From Pseudomonadota bacterium (lineage in GTDB: Bacteria > Pseudomonadota > Alphaproteobacteria > Rhodospirillales > Magnetospirillaceae): a DNA stretch of 64,000 nt. Both the position numbers and the translations under genes were made by a program. The stretch spans positions 33,228-97,227 of the forward strand of contig JAJZUL010000008.1 in the NCBI GenBank assembly GCA_021848545.1, given 5' to 3'. The notes below the pieces were generated by a model that saw nothing but the letters and a program-made list of their open reading frames with translations, was not told the DNA's origin and did not search any database. Each line of letters starts with the position of its first letter. The first letter of the stretch is position 1. Positions 1 to 9,753 of this stretch are shown piece by piece.

Positions 1-2142
1 CGCCTGGGCGCGGTCGATGGCGACGTCGGCCACCAGCCCGTCCGGCTGCTGGTCGGTGGCGACGTCGGTCAGCATGGGCAGGGCCTTCAGCTTGGCCTCC
101 AGCCGGGGCGCCAGCCGGGCCAGCGCGTCGGCGTCGGTGTCGGTCAAGGTGTACTGGTATTGGGTGCGGCTGGGCCGGGGCGATAATTGGATGTCCTGGG
201 CCGATTTCATATGGACGGAAATACCGGGCACGCGGGCCAGCTTCGCCGCCAACCGGTCGATGATGGCGGTGGCCGAGGCGCTGCGCCGATCGCGAGGCTT
301 CAGCACGATGGTCATGTGGCCGGTATTCAGCGTGGGATTGACCGTGCCCGCCCCCAGGAACGAAGTGACGGCGGTGACATCCGGGTCGGTGCGGACCAGA
401 TCGGCCACCGCCTGCTGGCGCTTGGCCATCAGGGCGAAGGAAATGCCGGGCGGCCCGTCGGTGGTGGCGACGATCAGCGAGGTGTCCTGCTCGGGCAGGA
501 ACCCTTTGGGGATGGCCACATACAGCAGCACCGTCCCCACCAGGGTGGCCAGGGTCACCATCAGGGTGGCCCGCTGATGACGCAGCACCCAGGAGAGGCT
601 GCGCTCGTAAGAACGGCGCAGGGCCAGAAAGAAGCCGCCCTCCTCCGCCTCGCGATGGCCGCCCTTCAGCAGATGGCCGCACATCATCGGCGTCAGGGTC
701 AGGGACACCACGGCCGACATGACCACGGCGATGGTCAGCGTCAGGGCGAATTCGCGGAACAGGCGGCCGACGATGCCCGACATGAACAACAGGGGGATGA
801 ACACCGCCACCAGCGAGACCGTCAGCGAGACGATGGTGAAGCCGATCTCCTTCGCCCCTTTCAGCGCGGCCACCAGCGGCGGGTCGCCCTTTTCGATGTA
901 GCGGACGATGTTCTCGATCATGACGATGGCGTCGTCCACCACGAAGCCCGCCGAAATGGTCAGCGCCATCAGCGACAGATTGTCGAGGCTGAACCCGGCC
1001 ACCGCCATGACCCCGAAGGTGCCCACCAGCGACATGGGCAGGGCGATGGCGGGAATAAGGGTCGCCCGCGCGCTTTTCAGGAACAGGGCGATGACCAGCA
1101 CCACCAGGGCCATGGTCAACAGCAGGGTGAACTGGACGTCGCGGACCGAGGCGCGGATGGTCTCGGTGCGGTCGGCGAGCGGCGTGACCGTGATTCCCGC
1201 CGGCAAGGCCTGGGTGATTTGCGGCAGGGCGGCGCGGATGCGATCCACCGTTTCGACGATGTTGGCGCCGGGCTGACGCTGGATGTCCAGCAGCACCGCC
1301 CGCTTGCCGTCATACCAGCCGGCCACCTGGGAATTCTCGACCCCCTCCACCACCCGTCCGACATCCTTGACGCGGACCGGGGCGCCGGTGGTGGGGTTGG
1401 TGGCGATGATCAGATCGTCATATTGTTTCGTATCGGTGATCTGGTCGTTGGCCCCCACCGATTGCGCCTGATATTCCCCATCGAAACTGCCCTTGGGCAG
1501 GGCGACGTTGGCCTTGGAAATGGCGGTGCGCACGTCCTCCAGGGTCAGGCCGTAGCCGGCCAGACGGGCGGGATCGATCTCCACCCGCCAGGCCGGACGC
1601 TCGCCGCCCTCGATCAGCACCCGGCCGACGCCGCTGATCTGGGACAGTTTCTGCACCAGCAACGTGTCGGCGGCCTCGTCGAGCGCGGTGATCGGCAGGG
1701 TCTTCGAGGTCAGCGCCAGGGACAGGATCGGGGTGTCGGCCGGGTTGACCTTGGAATAGGTGGGCGGATAGGGCAGGTTGGGCGGCAGCACCCCATGGGC
1801 GGCGTCGATGGCCGCCTGCACGTCCTCGGCGGCATCGTCCAGACTTTTGCCCAGGACGAATTGCAGGGTGATGGCGCTGGTCCCGTCCGAGCTGGTCGAG
1901 GTCATGGTCTGCAACCCCGGAATCTGACCGAAGGTGCGTTCCAGGGGCGCGGTCAACAGCGAGGCCACGGTCTGGGCGCTGGCGCCGGGCAATTGGGTGG
2001 TGACCTGGATGGTGGGAAAACTCACCTGGGGCAATGCCGCCACCGGCAACAGCCGGTAGCCCAGCAATCCCAGCAGGGCGACGCCCAAAGCCAGCAGCCA
2101 GGTGGCCACCGGCCTGCGGACGAACGGCCCGGAAATGTTCAT
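1..2142 (-). CDS. RND multidrug efflux permease (MdtB/AcrB family), 3' end cut by window edge
   Basis: Inner-membrane, proton-driven pump subunit of a tripartite RND efflux system. The visible 714 residues of a family that is usually about 1,040 long begin MNISGPFVRRPVATWLLALG, the standard N-terminus with TM1, followed by a porter domain and the TM2-TM6 block. The TM4 proton-relay pair is present as VVDDAIVMIENI near residue 402. The ATG overlaps the stop of the upstream adaptor gene as ATGA, so the two are translationally coupled. The adaptor is MdtA-like and this gene resembles MdtB/MdtC, so a second permease could follow beyond the window. Substrates cannot be read from the sequence. The C-terminal third lies outside the window. 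Confidence 0.95.
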   Translation of the reverse strand, partial: MNISGPFVRRPVATWLLALGVALLGLLGYRLLPVAALPQVSFPTIQVTTQLPGASAQTVASLLTAPLERTFGQIPGLQTMTSTSSDGTSAITLQFVLGKSLDDAAEDVQAAIDAAHGVLPPNLPYPPTYSKVNPADTPILSLALTSKTLPITALDEAADTLLVQKLSQISGVGRVLIEGGERPAWRVEIDPARLAGYGLTLEDVRTAISKANVALPKGSFDGEYQAQSVGANDQITDTKQYDDLIIATNPTTGAPVRVKDVGRVVEGVENSQVAGWYDGKRAVLLDIQRQPGANIVETVDRIRAALPQITQALPAGITVTPLADRTETIRASVRDVQFTLLLTMALVVLVIALFLKSARATLIPAIALPMSLVGTFGVMAVAGFSLDNLSLMALTISAGFVVDDAIVMIENIVRYIEKGDPPLVAALKGAKEIGFTIVSLTVSLVAVFIPLLFMSGIVGRLFREFALTLTIAVVMSAVVSLTLTPMMCGHLLKGGHREAEEGGFFLALRRSYERSLSWVLRHQRATLMVTLATLVGTVLLYVAIPKGFLPEQDTSLIVATTDGPPGISFALMAKRQQAVADLVRTDPDVTAVTSFLGAGTVNPTLNTGHMTIVLKPRDRRSASATAIIDRLAAKLARVPGISVHMKSAQDIQLSPRPSRTQYQYTLTDTDADALARLAPRLEAKLKALPMLTDVATDQQPDGLVADVAIDRAQA

Positions 2143-3263
2143 TGACCGGCGCTCCCGCCCGCCGGGGCGGGAATGACCTTGGACCCGTCCTTCAGCTTGC
2201 CGGCGCCCACCGAGACCACCGTCGCGCCCGCGGCCAGACCCTTGGACACCAGCGCCCGCCCGCCCTCGATCTGGGCCACCGTCACCGGCCGCATGCTCAC
2301 CGTGCGATCGGCGCCGACCAGGAAGACGTAGGCGCCCTCGGGACCGTGGCGGATGGCGGTGGCCGGCACGACGATGCCGTCATGGACGGTCCGCACCAGC
2401 AGGCGGACATTGACGAAGGCGCCGGGCCACAGGCGCAGATCGGGATTGGGCATCACCGCCTTCAGACGGATGGTGCCGGTGGTGCCGTCCACCTGATTGT
2501 CCACCGTTTCCAGATGGCCGCGATCGATCACTTTTTCGCCGTCATCCTCCACCGCCAGCACCGGCAACGGAGTCTTGCGGCCGATCACCTGGGGCAGATC
2601 CTGCTGGGGCAGGGAAAACAGCACGGCGATGGGCTGCATCTGGGTCAGCACGACGATGCCGTTGGTATCGGTGGTATGGACGATATTGCCGGCATCGACC
2701 TGCCTGAGGCCGGCGCGGCCGGTGATGGGCGCGGTGATGGTGGTGTAACCGAGCTGGGTGGCGGCACTGTCCATGGACGCCTGATCGGCGCTCACGGTGG
2801 CGACGAGTTGCGCCACCTGGGACCGGGTCTGGGAGACGGTCTGGGCGGAAACCGCGCTGCCCAGACTCAGGTAGCGGGCAAGGTCGCTTTTGGCCTGGGC
2901 CAACTGGGCGCGGTCCCGGTCCCGAATCGCCTTGTCCTGGTCATACTGGGCCTGATAGAGGCGCGGATCGATCCTGGCCAGCACCTGGCCGGCCTTGACG
3001 GTCTCGCCCTCCTTGAAATCGATGCTGGTCAGTTCGCCATTGACCTGGGCGCGGACGGTCACCGTGTTGTAGGCCTGGACCGTGCCCAATCCGTCCAGAT
3101 AGACGGGAACGTTCTCGGCCTTCGCGGTGGCCACCACCACCGAGACCGGCCCGCCGTTTCCGGGCGGCCGCTTGGCCCCGTTGCGTTCGGTGGCCAATCG
3201 CCACGCCAAGCCGGCCGCCAGAACCACCGCCAAGCCAATAACGATCGTGCGAATCCGGGGCAC
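2139..3263 (-). CDS. RND efflux periplasmic adaptor (MdtA/HlyD-type membrane fusion protein)
   Basis: Periplasmic adaptor linking the RND pump to an outer-membrane channel. It has one N-terminal membrane anchor (IRTIVIGLAVVLAAGLAW), then the lipoyl/barrel-sandwich half beginning PVYLDGLGTVQAYNTVTVRA with EGETVKAGQVLARIDPRLY, an alpha-hairpin rich in Q, A and S, the returning lipoyl half, and a beta-barrel with VVPATAIRHGPEGAYVFLV. Length is 374 residues, normal for MdtA. I chose GTG at 3263 because GGAGGAG sits six bases upstream; an in-frame GTG at 3269 directly abuts that ribosome site. It is the first gene of a two-gene unit, overlapping the permease by four bases. Confidence 0.93.
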   Translation of the reverse strand: MPRIRTIVIGLAVVLAAGLAWRLATERNGAKRPPGNGGPVSVVVATAKAENVPVYLDGLGTVQAYNTVTVRAQVNGELTSIDFKEGETVKAGQVLARIDPRLYQAQYDQDKAIRDRDRAQLAQAKSDLARYLSLGSAVSAQTVSQTRSQVAQLVATVSADQASMDSAATQLGYTTITAPITGRAGLRQVDAGNIVHTTDTNGIVVLTQMQPIAVLFSLPQQDLPQVIGRKTPLPVLAVEDDGEKVIDRGHLETVDNQVDGTTGTIRLKAVMPNPDLRLWPGAFVNVRLLVRTVHDGIVVPATAIRHGPEGAYVFLVGADRTVSMRPVTVAQIEGGRALVSKGLAAGATVVSVGAGKLKDGSKVIPAPAGGSAGQ

Positions 3264-3401
3264 GTCCACCTCCTCCGTCCGCCGGCGATCCCCCCGCCAG
3301 CCATTTTTACGGCGAGATCACAGCCGCGACCAGAGCCGGATCAATATCTAAACGGAGGATGTGTCGGAACTGTCTCCGGGGATATTTCAGACTGTAACAG
3401 C

Positions 3402-4940
3402 CTATCCCTGGCTTTGGGACGATGATTGCGACAAGGCCTGGGACAGGGCGTTCAGCAGATCGCTGCCGCTGGTGCCCGAGCCGGTGCCGGTTCCCGACGC
3501 GGAATTGCCCAGCAGCGACGACAGCAGAGTGTTGACGGTGGACGAAGCGCCGGTGCCGGTGCCGGTCTGCCCGCTCGCCCCCAAGGCCGACAGCAGCGAA
3601 TCGAGAGACGATGAGCCGCTTTGGCCGGTGCCGGTCTGCCCGCCGCCCCCCAGGGCCGACAGCAGCGAATCCAGGGAGGAATTGCCGCTTGAGCCGGACG
3701 TCTGCCCCATCAGCGACGCCAGAGCGCCCAGGGACGAGGAGGATTGCGAACCCGAGCCGCCGTTCAACAGATCGAGCAGCGAAGTCCCCTGCATCATCGA
3801 CGCGGTCAGGGCCTGGATTTGCGACTGGATCTGGCCGGACGCGCCGGCGCCGCCGTCCAACGCCTGCTGAAGGGCGGAGGTGGCCCGGGCGATGACCGTG
3901 CGGGTCGCGGTCGGATCGGTCGAATAGGCCTGTTGCAGGGTCTGGGTGTTCACGGCCAGGGTGCCGTCCGATTGGACGGTCAGGCCGATATCGGCCAGGG
4001 TCGAAATCGACCCGCCGCCGAAACTCTGTCCGGCGATGGTCTGAATGGTCTGCGCCAGGGACGCGCCGGCGCCGCTGCCCGACAGGCCTTCCTGCGACAG
4101 GCCGGTGACCAGGGAATTGACCGTATCGGCCAGGCTTTGGGCGGCGGTATTGGCGTCGCCCAGCCCCTGCGGCACGGAAATGCTGGTGGCGCCCAGGGCC
4201 GAAAGGGTCAGCACCACGCCGCTGGCGATGGGGGCGTTGTCATTGGACCCGTTGGTCTTGGCCACGCCGTTCACGCTGTATTGGGCGTCCTGGGCCGTCT
4301 GGGTCGCAGTCAGGCCGCCGCCGGAAGCGGTGGGATCGTAGGACAGGCCGGGTATGCCGGAAACGGTGAAGGCGTTGGCGGTGCCGCCGGCATTGCCGGT
4401 CAATTGCAGCTGGGACTGGCCGTCGGCGGTCTGCACCACCGATGCCGTCACCCCGGCATTGGCGGCGTTGACGGCGGCGGCGATGCCGTTCAGCGATCCG
4501 TCGGTGATCGAGACCGGAACCGCGCTCCCGCCGGTGGTGATGGTCATGGTGCCGGGATCGACCACCTGGGTATCGGCGGCGGCATAGGAGCCGCTGACCA
4601 GGGTCTGGGGCTGGGCCAGTTGCGTCACGTTCACCTGATAGCTGGTCTGCGGCCCGTTGATGCCGGTGGCGAAGCTGTTCTGGTCGGCCAGATTGCCGAG
4701 TTGGCTTTCGGCCTGCCCCACCAGCCGGCCCAACTGGCTGTAGCCCAGCAATTGGGTGGTGGCCTGCTGCTGGCTGAGCGACAGCATATAGGAGGGATCG
4801 CTGGCGGACGCCGTCGTTTGCGTCGCCGCGTTGCTCGACGCGGTCGCGGTCGAAGACGACGGGGTCTGGGTGGACGAGGTCTGGCTCGTCTGCGCCTGCA
4901 ACAGCGAAGACAGGAGGGAGGAAAGACCCGACACCGACAT
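3402..4940 (-). CDS. FliD-like flagellar cap protein with atypical Ser/Gly-repeat C-terminus
   Basis: Residues about 90-380 follow FliD: YQVNVTQLAQPQTLVSGSY, then PGTMTITTGGSAVPVSI and an IAAAVNAANAGVTASVV stretch (flagellin hook IN motif), and STLADIGLTVQSDGTLAVN, which matches the FliD_C core. FliD caps the filament and folds exported flagellin. The family usually ends in helices that pack at the filament tip; here the last 120 or so residues are low complexity with repeats of SSLDSLLSALG. The N-terminus is also Ser/Thr-rich. ATG 4940 was chosen over an upstream in-frame start because AAGGA lies seven bases before it. A sigma-54-type promoter lies about 60 bp upstream. The gene is far from the flg cluster at 58-64 kb. 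It may be a divergent FliD or a related secreted protein. Confidence 0.75.
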   Translation of the reverse strand: MSVSGLSSLLSSLLQAQTSQTSSTQTPSSSTATASSNAATQTTASASDPSYMLSLSQQQATTQLLGYSQLGRLVGQAESQLGNLADQNSFATGINGPQTSYQVNVTQLAQPQTLVSGSYAAADTQVVDPGTMTITTGGSAVPVSITDGSLNGIAAAVNAANAGVTASVVQTADGQSQLQLTGNAGGTANAFTVSGIPGLSYDPTASGGGLTATQTAQDAQYSVNGVAKTNGSNDNAPIASGVVLTLSALGATSISVPQGLGDANTAAQSLADTVNSLVTGLSQEGLSGSGAGASLAQTIQTIAGQSFGGGSISTLADIGLTVQSDGTLAVNTQTLQQAYSTDPTATRTVIARATSALQQALDGGAGASGQIQSQIQALTASMMQGTSLLDLLNGGSGSQSSSSLGALASLMGQTSGSSGNSSLDSLLSALGGGGQTGTGQSGSSSLDSLLSALGASGQTGTGTGASSTVNTLLSSLLGNSASGTGTGSGTSGSDLLNALSQALSQSSSQSQG

Positions 4941-5001
4941 GGCGATATCCTTATGCCGCGAAACGCTTCCCGGCGCCCCCGGGAACGCCGTTCCGGCGGC
5001 C

Positions 5002-5018
5002 ATGCAAGCCGCGTTCCG
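5002..5018 (-). promoter_or_regulatory. Sigma-54 type -24/-12 promoter of the FliD-like gene
   Basis: Read on the minus strand it is CGGAACGCGGCTTGCAT: GG, ten bases, GC, with six of seven positions like TGGCACG except the first T and the C, and TTGCAT at -12. Predicted start is near 4990, giving a leader of about 50 nt before ATG 4940. Sigma-54 control fits late flagellar genes in alphaproteobacteria and supports a flagellar role for the downstream gene. Confidence 0.6.
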
Positions 5019-5132
5019 GTGAATCGCGACGGATGTTTCGGTCGGTTTCCACCGCTCCGCACCGCCCACGGCGCGCAAAGCCGGGAAAAAATTGCCGCCT
5101 CGAACCCAAAAGACGGCAAACTTTGCCTGGAT

Positions 5133-6044
5133 TTATTGGTAGCGCTCCAACGCCTCCACCAGCTTTTCCACCCCACGGAAAGCCCCGGCCAGATCGATAT
5201 AGGCGGCCCGCAAGGTGGCGGCGTCGGGACTGGGAGTGCCCCCCAGGCGATTGCCTTGCAGCATGCGCGCCGCCGCCGCCAGGCTTTGACCTTTGACGAA
5301 GGTGGCGATGCGGCGCACCTCGGCATAATGCTCGACCGCCTGGCTGACCAGGGCGGGCGGCAGCAGAGTCAAACCGTCGCCGGCCGCGGTAAAGCCCATG
5401 CTCAAGGATTCCAGCGCCGAAACCGCCGCGACGAACGACACGCCGGCCTCGGCGTTGGGCGGAGCCGGCACCCGTTCGAAGGCGCGGCGACGCGCCGCCA
5501 GTTCCGCCGCCAGCACGGTCGCGGCCGAACGGCGTCGCGCCGCGCGCTCGGCGCGGCCGTTGCGGACCAAAGCCAGGAAACCGCCGATGCCACCCAACAG
5601 CCCGCCCAACGCCACCAGCAACCCCGCCGCCCACAGCGGCACGACGAAAACCGGCGGCGGCGGCGCGGATACGGTGGGGGCCGGAACGGCGGGCGGCGTT
5701 TGCGCCGGAATGTCGGTTTTGGGCTGCGCCGGAACGACGGTTTCGGTTGGCGCCGGGACGGTTGTCCGGGTTTGCGCCGGGACGGCTGTCTCGGTTTGCG
5801 CCGGGACGGTTGTCTCGGTTTGCGCCGGAACGGTTGTCTCGGTTTGCGCCGGAACGGCGCGGGCCGTCGCGACCGGAGCGGGTGGCGCCAGCTTTTCCGC
5901 CAGAACCGGCACCTGGGCCGCCGCTTTCGGCGGCGGCGGCGCGCCGGCGGACGAAGACGGGGAAGCCGCCGCCATTGGGACGAACGCGACCGAAGCGGCG
6001 ATTACAGCCGCGGCAAAGGGGAAACCGGGACTGATCTGGGGCAT
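5133..6044 (-). CDS. Unrecognised membrane protein with octapeptide VPAQTET repeats
   Basis: I do not recognise a family. From ATG 6044 it would be 303 residues: a signal-like N-terminus (FAAAVIAASVAFVPMAAAS), a Pro/Ala-rich region, eight tandem 8-residue units based on VPAQTETT (5664-5855; the last three diverge), one membrane segment (PLWAAGLLVALGGLLGGIGG), then a basic segment (RNGRAERAARRR) and a helical cytoplasmic domain of about 130 residues. The repeats look like an extended periplasmic linker, so the topology would be signal, periplasmic spacer, TM, cytoplasmic helices. ATGs at 6092 and 6077 are alternative starts and none has a strong ribosome site. Its flagellar (upstream) and kinase neighbours give no firm clue. 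Confidence 0.6.
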   Translation of the reverse strand: MPQISPGFPFAAAVIAASVAFVPMAAASPSSSAGAPPPPKAAAQVPVLAEKLAPPAPVATARAVPAQTETTVPAQTETTVPAQTETAVPAQTRTTVPAPTETVVPAQPKTDIPAQTPPAVPAPTVSAPPPPVFVVPLWAAGLLVALGGLLGGIGGFLALVRNGRAERAARRRSAATVLAAELAARRRAFERVPAPPNAEAGVSFVAAVSALESLSMGFTAAGDGLTLLPPALVSQAVEHYAEVRRIATFVKGQSLAAAARMLQGNRLGGTPSPDAATLRAAYIDLAGAFRGVEKLVEALERYQ

Positions 6045-6138
6045 GGGACAGGCTTGTAACAGGGTTGGGCGGACCATCCGCGCGCGCAGCATAGACGAAA
6101 GCGCGGCCCGACGAAAAGACCCGGGCCGGACCCGCCTT

Positions 6139-9045
6139 TCAAATTCCGCCGCCGCTCTGCCCCGATTGCCGGTCGACGATGCGACCGGGCGGAAAGATCA
6201 CGGTCGCGGTGGTCCCGGCGCCGACGACGCTTTCCAGACGCAACTGCCCCTGATGGGCCACCACCAGCGTTTTGGCCAGGGGCAGCCCCAGACCGGTTCC
6301 CTCGAACCGTCGCGACAGGCGGGAATCCACCTGCACGAACGGTTCCATCACCCGTTCCAGATCTTCGGCGCTCATGCCGATGCCGGTATCGCGGATGACG
6401 AGAACGAACCCCTCCGCTTCCAGGCGGGCGGCGGCGATGACCTGTCCGCCCTCCTCGGTGAATTTGACGGCATTGGACAACAGGTTGAGAACGATCTGGC
6501 GAACGCGGCGTTCGTCGGCGAAAAGCGGAGGCAGATCGGCCGGCAGGGTATCGACCATTTCGATGCCGTGATTGTGGGCGCGCGTCGCCATCATCCGCAT
6601 CGCCGAACGCACGATGGCCACCACATCCACCTCGCCCTCGACCAGATCGGTCATGCCCACCTCGGCCTTGGACATGTCGAGGACGTCGTTGATCAATTCA
6701 AGAAGATGCACGCCGCTATCGTTGATGTCGTCCACATAGCTTCGGTACTGAGCCGGTTCCAGCGGCCCGTAGATTTCGTGTTTCATCATCTCGGAAAAGC
6801 CGATGACGGCGTTGAGCGGCGTGCGCAATTCGTGGCTGATATTGGCGAGAAAGGTCGCCTTGGCGCGATTGCCCCGTTCGGCCGCCTCCTTGGCCTCGCG
6901 TAGCGTCTCCTCGGTGCGCCGGCGCTCGGTCACATCCGAGAAGGTCAGGATGGGACCGCCGCCCGGCATGGTCGTCGCCCGGACTTCGAGAACGGAGCCG
7001 TTGGGCCGGACGTAATCGAGCACCCGCGACCCCGCCCCCCGCAAACGGTCGAGCGGCACCACCGTATCGCCGGTGAAATAGCCCTGGCGGCCGAGATGGC
7101 GGATGAATCCGCCGAAGGTCGCCGCCGTTTGCACCGGCCCGTCGCCGGGCAGGTCCAGCAGATGCCGCGCCGCGCGATTGATCGCCGCCAGACGGTCGCG
7201 CTCGTCGAAAGCGACGATGCCCTGGGCGACGTTGTCGATGATGCCCTGACGCAGGGCCGATTGCGCCGCCAGTTCATGTTCATGCCATTTGAGGGCGGTG
7301 ATGTCGCTGGCGGTCCCGCGAAAGGCGCGGCAATTGCCGCCGGTCGAGGCGGGGCGGCCGGACATCTCCACATAGCGGGTTTCGCCCGACGGCAGCACAT
7401 AGCGCAGGACCAGCCCGCGGAACGGTTTGCCGGCGCGCATCAGGGCCAATTGCTCGTTCCATAGAACGGGGTCCGGGCATGACGAGTTGAGCTCGGTGAA
7501 CGACCGCCCCAGAAAGAATTCCGGCCCCACCCCCAGCACCGGACGCACCCGGCCGGAAACGAAGGTGAACACCAGTCGCGCGTCGGTTTCCCAGAACCAG
7601 TCGGACGCGGCCTCGGCCAGATCCCGCAGGCGCTGCTCGCTTTCCACCAGGGCGCTTTCGATGCATTTGCGATCGGTGATGTCGCGCACCACCGCGATAT
7701 AGGTCACGTCATTCCCCTGGCGCATGGTGCCCGCCGCCACTTCCAGGGGAAACAGAGTGCCGTTCTTGCGACGCCCTTCGACCTGGCGCAGGGGGCCGGG
7801 GGCGAAGGCGCCGACCCCATCGGCCGGATCGGCCAACAGCCGGGCGGCGTCGCTGCCGATGACCTCGTCGAGGCCGTAGCCGAAAATGCGGCAGGCGGCG
7901 GGATTGAGCGACAGCACGAAACCGGCCTGATCCAGGGCCACCAGCCCGTCCACCATGGTTTCCATGATGCCCCGCACCCAGGCGAGGCTGTCCGCCAGCG
8001 CCCGCTCGGCCTGCTTGCGCGGGGTGATGTCGGTCAATATGCGCAAATGCCCGCCATCGGCGGTGGGATAGGTGTTGACCGACACCCAGCGGCCATCGGC
8101 ATGCTGGTGCTCGCGGACCACATCGCGCACCGCGGCCTCGCTGCCGTCGAAAAAGGCGCTGTCCCGGATGGCTTCCGGGGAAGAGGCGTCGCCGCCGTTG
8201 ATATTGATATTGACGACCCACCCGGAATTGGCCAGCGCCCGCAGCACGGTGCGGAGATGGGTGCCCGGACGGGCCAGATCGTTGCAGGGACCGAGGGCTT
8301 CGACGTAGCGGTCGTTCCAGGTCACCAGCCGGTTGGCGGAATCATACAGGGCGACCGCGTCGCGGACGCCGCCCAGAGCGTCGAGCAGGCGGGTTTGCAG
8401 CACCGCCGCCCGCTCGCCCGCGCTTTCGGTCAGGGCCGCCTGGCGGCGCACCACCACCAGCAGCAGCGCCACAGCCATCACCATGGACAGAATCTGGCCG
8501 ACGACGAAACCCCAGGTCGCCACATCGGCATGCATAGCGAGAAGCGGTCCCGCCGTTTGATACAGCCCACGGGCGAGAAAAGCGAAGCCGGCGGTCCGCC
8601 GGCCGGACAAGAACGGCGACCGCCTGGACAGAAACGCCCAGCCCGCCAAAAGCTGAGGCGGTCCGCCGATGCCGAAAATCGGCACGCCGGCCAGATCCAA
8701 AACATGGCGCAACCAGACCGCCGCCTGCCCCCAGCCGAGCACGACCGCCAGACCGGCCAAGGGCATGGTGATGCCGACCCGCCACCCCCGCAGGGAAAAG
8801 ACGCCGACGACGGTAAGCAGCGCCGCGACGCCCTGCAACAGATCGGAGGCCGGCAACACCGGCGCCCCGAGAACGCCTTCGCCCAGAACCACGGCCTGGG
8901 AACAGGTGCCGACCAGAAAGGCCGCCGCCCACCAGCGGAACGCGCCCGGCACACCGGGCTGGGTCGCGCCATAGAGGGTGGACAGCGTCAAGACGGCTCC
9001 GCCTACCGTCGCCCCCAGCAACGCCGTCTGCAACGCGAAATCCAT
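6139..9045 (-). CDS. Membrane-bound multi-PAS sensor histidine kinase
   Basis: 968 residues. About seven hydrophobic segments fill residues 1-205, followed by four PAS-like domains (about 215-335, 350-465, 475-590, 600-700; the second contains MVDGLVALDQAGFVLSLNPA, the fourth IDNVAQGIVAFDERDRLAAI). Next come the dimerisation/phosphoacceptor helix FLANISHELRTPLNAVIGFS (His in SHELRTPLN) and an HATPase domain with N box (LLSNAVKF), DTGIGM and GTGLGLPLAK. There is no receiver domain and no response regulator next door, so it is an orphan kinase by context. The membrane part could sense a small molecule or membrane state; nothing here decides this. The gene stands alone between the repeat protein and apt. 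Confidence 0.9.
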   Translation of the reverse strand: MDFALQTALLGATVGGAVLTLSTLYGATQPGVPGAFRWWAAAFLVGTCSQAVVLGEGVLGAPVLPASDLLQGVAALLTVVGVFSLRGWRVGITMPLAGLAVVLGWGQAAVWLRHVLDLAGVPIFGIGGPPQLLAGWAFLSRRSPFLSGRRTAGFAFLARGLYQTAGPLLAMHADVATWGFVVGQILSMVMAVALLLVVVRRQAALTESAGERAAVLQTRLLDALGGVRDAVALYDSANRLVTWNDRYVEALGPCNDLARPGTHLRTVLRALANSGWVVNININGGDASSPEAIRDSAFFDGSEAAVRDVVREHQHADGRWVSVNTYPTADGGHLRILTDITPRKQAERALADSLAWVRGIMETMVDGLVALDQAGFVLSLNPAACRIFGYGLDEVIGSDAARLLADPADGVGAFAPGPLRQVEGRRKNGTLFPLEVAAGTMRQGNDVTYIAVVRDITDRKCIESALVESEQRLRDLAEAASDWFWETDARLVFTFVSGRVRPVLGVGPEFFLGRSFTELNSSCPDPVLWNEQLALMRAGKPFRGLVLRYVLPSGETRYVEMSGRPASTGGNCRAFRGTASDITALKWHEHELAAQSALRQGIIDNVAQGIVAFDERDRLAAINRAARHLLDLPGDGPVQTAATFGGFIRHLGRQGYFTGDTVVPLDRLRGAGSRVLDYVRPNGSVLEVRATTMPGGGPILTFSDVTERRRTEETLREAKEAAERGNRAKATFLANISHELRTPLNAVIGFSEMMKHEIYGPLEPAQYRSYVDDINDSGVHLLELINDVLDMSKAEVGMTDLVEGEVDVVAIVRSAMRMMATRAHNHGIEMVDTLPADLPPLFADERRVRQIVLNLLSNAVKFTEEGGQVIAAARLEAEGFVLVIRDTGIGMSAEDLERVMEPFVQVDSRLSRRFEGTGLGLPLAKTLVVAHQGQLRLESVVGAGTTATVIFPPGRIVDRQSGQSGGGI

Positions 9046-9163
9046 GGACGGAGCCTCATTTCCGACGACTCCCCGTCACCGTGCGGACACGGTTCCAGGA
9101 TATCCAAGCCAACGGCGCGGTGCTATCCCCGTCCCGCCCCGCCTCGGGGCGCGCGGCCGGACG

Positions 9164-9688
9164 TCAATCGTCGTAGGCGACGAGACTGGTAACGGGGACG
9201 TCCTGCGCCTCGAGGCGCTTACGTCCCCCCAAAAACGTCAATTCGATGATGGTGGCGGCGCCCACCACTTCGGCGCCGACCTTGCGCAACAGGGTCACCC
9301 CGGCATCCAAGGTGCCGCCGGTCGCCAGCAGATCGTCCAGGATCACCACCCGGGCGCCCGGTTCCACCGCGCCTTCCTGAATCTCGATGACGTCGGTGCC
9401 GTATTCCAGGGCGTATTCATGGCGGATGGTGGCGCCGGGCAGCTTGCCCTTCTTGCGCAGCATGACGAAACCGCAGCCCAGCTTCAGCGCCAGCGGCGCC
9501 GCCACCAGGAACCCCCGCGATTCGATCCCGGCGAGAACGGTCGGATGGAACGCGCGCACATCGCGGGCCATCCGCCCCATCGCCACCTGCCAGGCGTCGG
9601 GATGGGCCAACAGGGTCGAAATATCGTAAAAAAGAATGCCCTTCTTCGGAAAATCCGGAATGCCGCGAATATGATCCTTGATATCCAT
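9164..9688 (-). CDS. apt: Adenine phosphoribosyltransferase
   Basis: Cytosolic purine salvage: adenine plus PRPP gives AMP and pyrophosphate. The 174-residue protein carries [20 protein letters not shown] at the start, the [14 protein letters not shown] region and the PRPP loop [17 protein letters not shown], all diagnostic of Apt. ATG 9688 gives the usual family N-terminus; an in-frame ATG at 9706 would add six residues. No neighbour is functionally linked; the next upstream gene, on the same strand, is a glycosyltransferase ending at 9754. Confidence 0.95.
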   Translation of the reverse strand: MDIKDHIRGIPDFPKKGILFYDISTLLAHPDAWQVAMGRMARDVRAFHPTVLAGIESRGFLVAAPLALKLGCGFVMLRKKGKLPGATIRHEYALEYGTDVIEIQEGAVEPGARVVILDDLLATGGTLDAGVTLLRKVGAEVVGAATIIELTFLGGRKRLEAQDVPVTSLVAYDD

Positions 9689-9753
9689 AGTTGAAATCGT
9701 TCCCATCGGTTGTCGCCGCTCCGACTATCGGTCGAACGGCCTTTTTCCTTATC

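Noticed and set aside
187..2145. 652-codon plus-strand open frame rich in G, Q, R and H
   Set aside because: It is the antisense shadow of the RND permease gene; the minus-strand product has clear RND motifs and membrane segments.
3744..6059. 771-codon plus-strand frame
   Set aside because: Composition (GRRRR, HRQ runs) is that of a GC-rich shadow; the FliD-like gene and the repeat membrane protein occupy the other strand.
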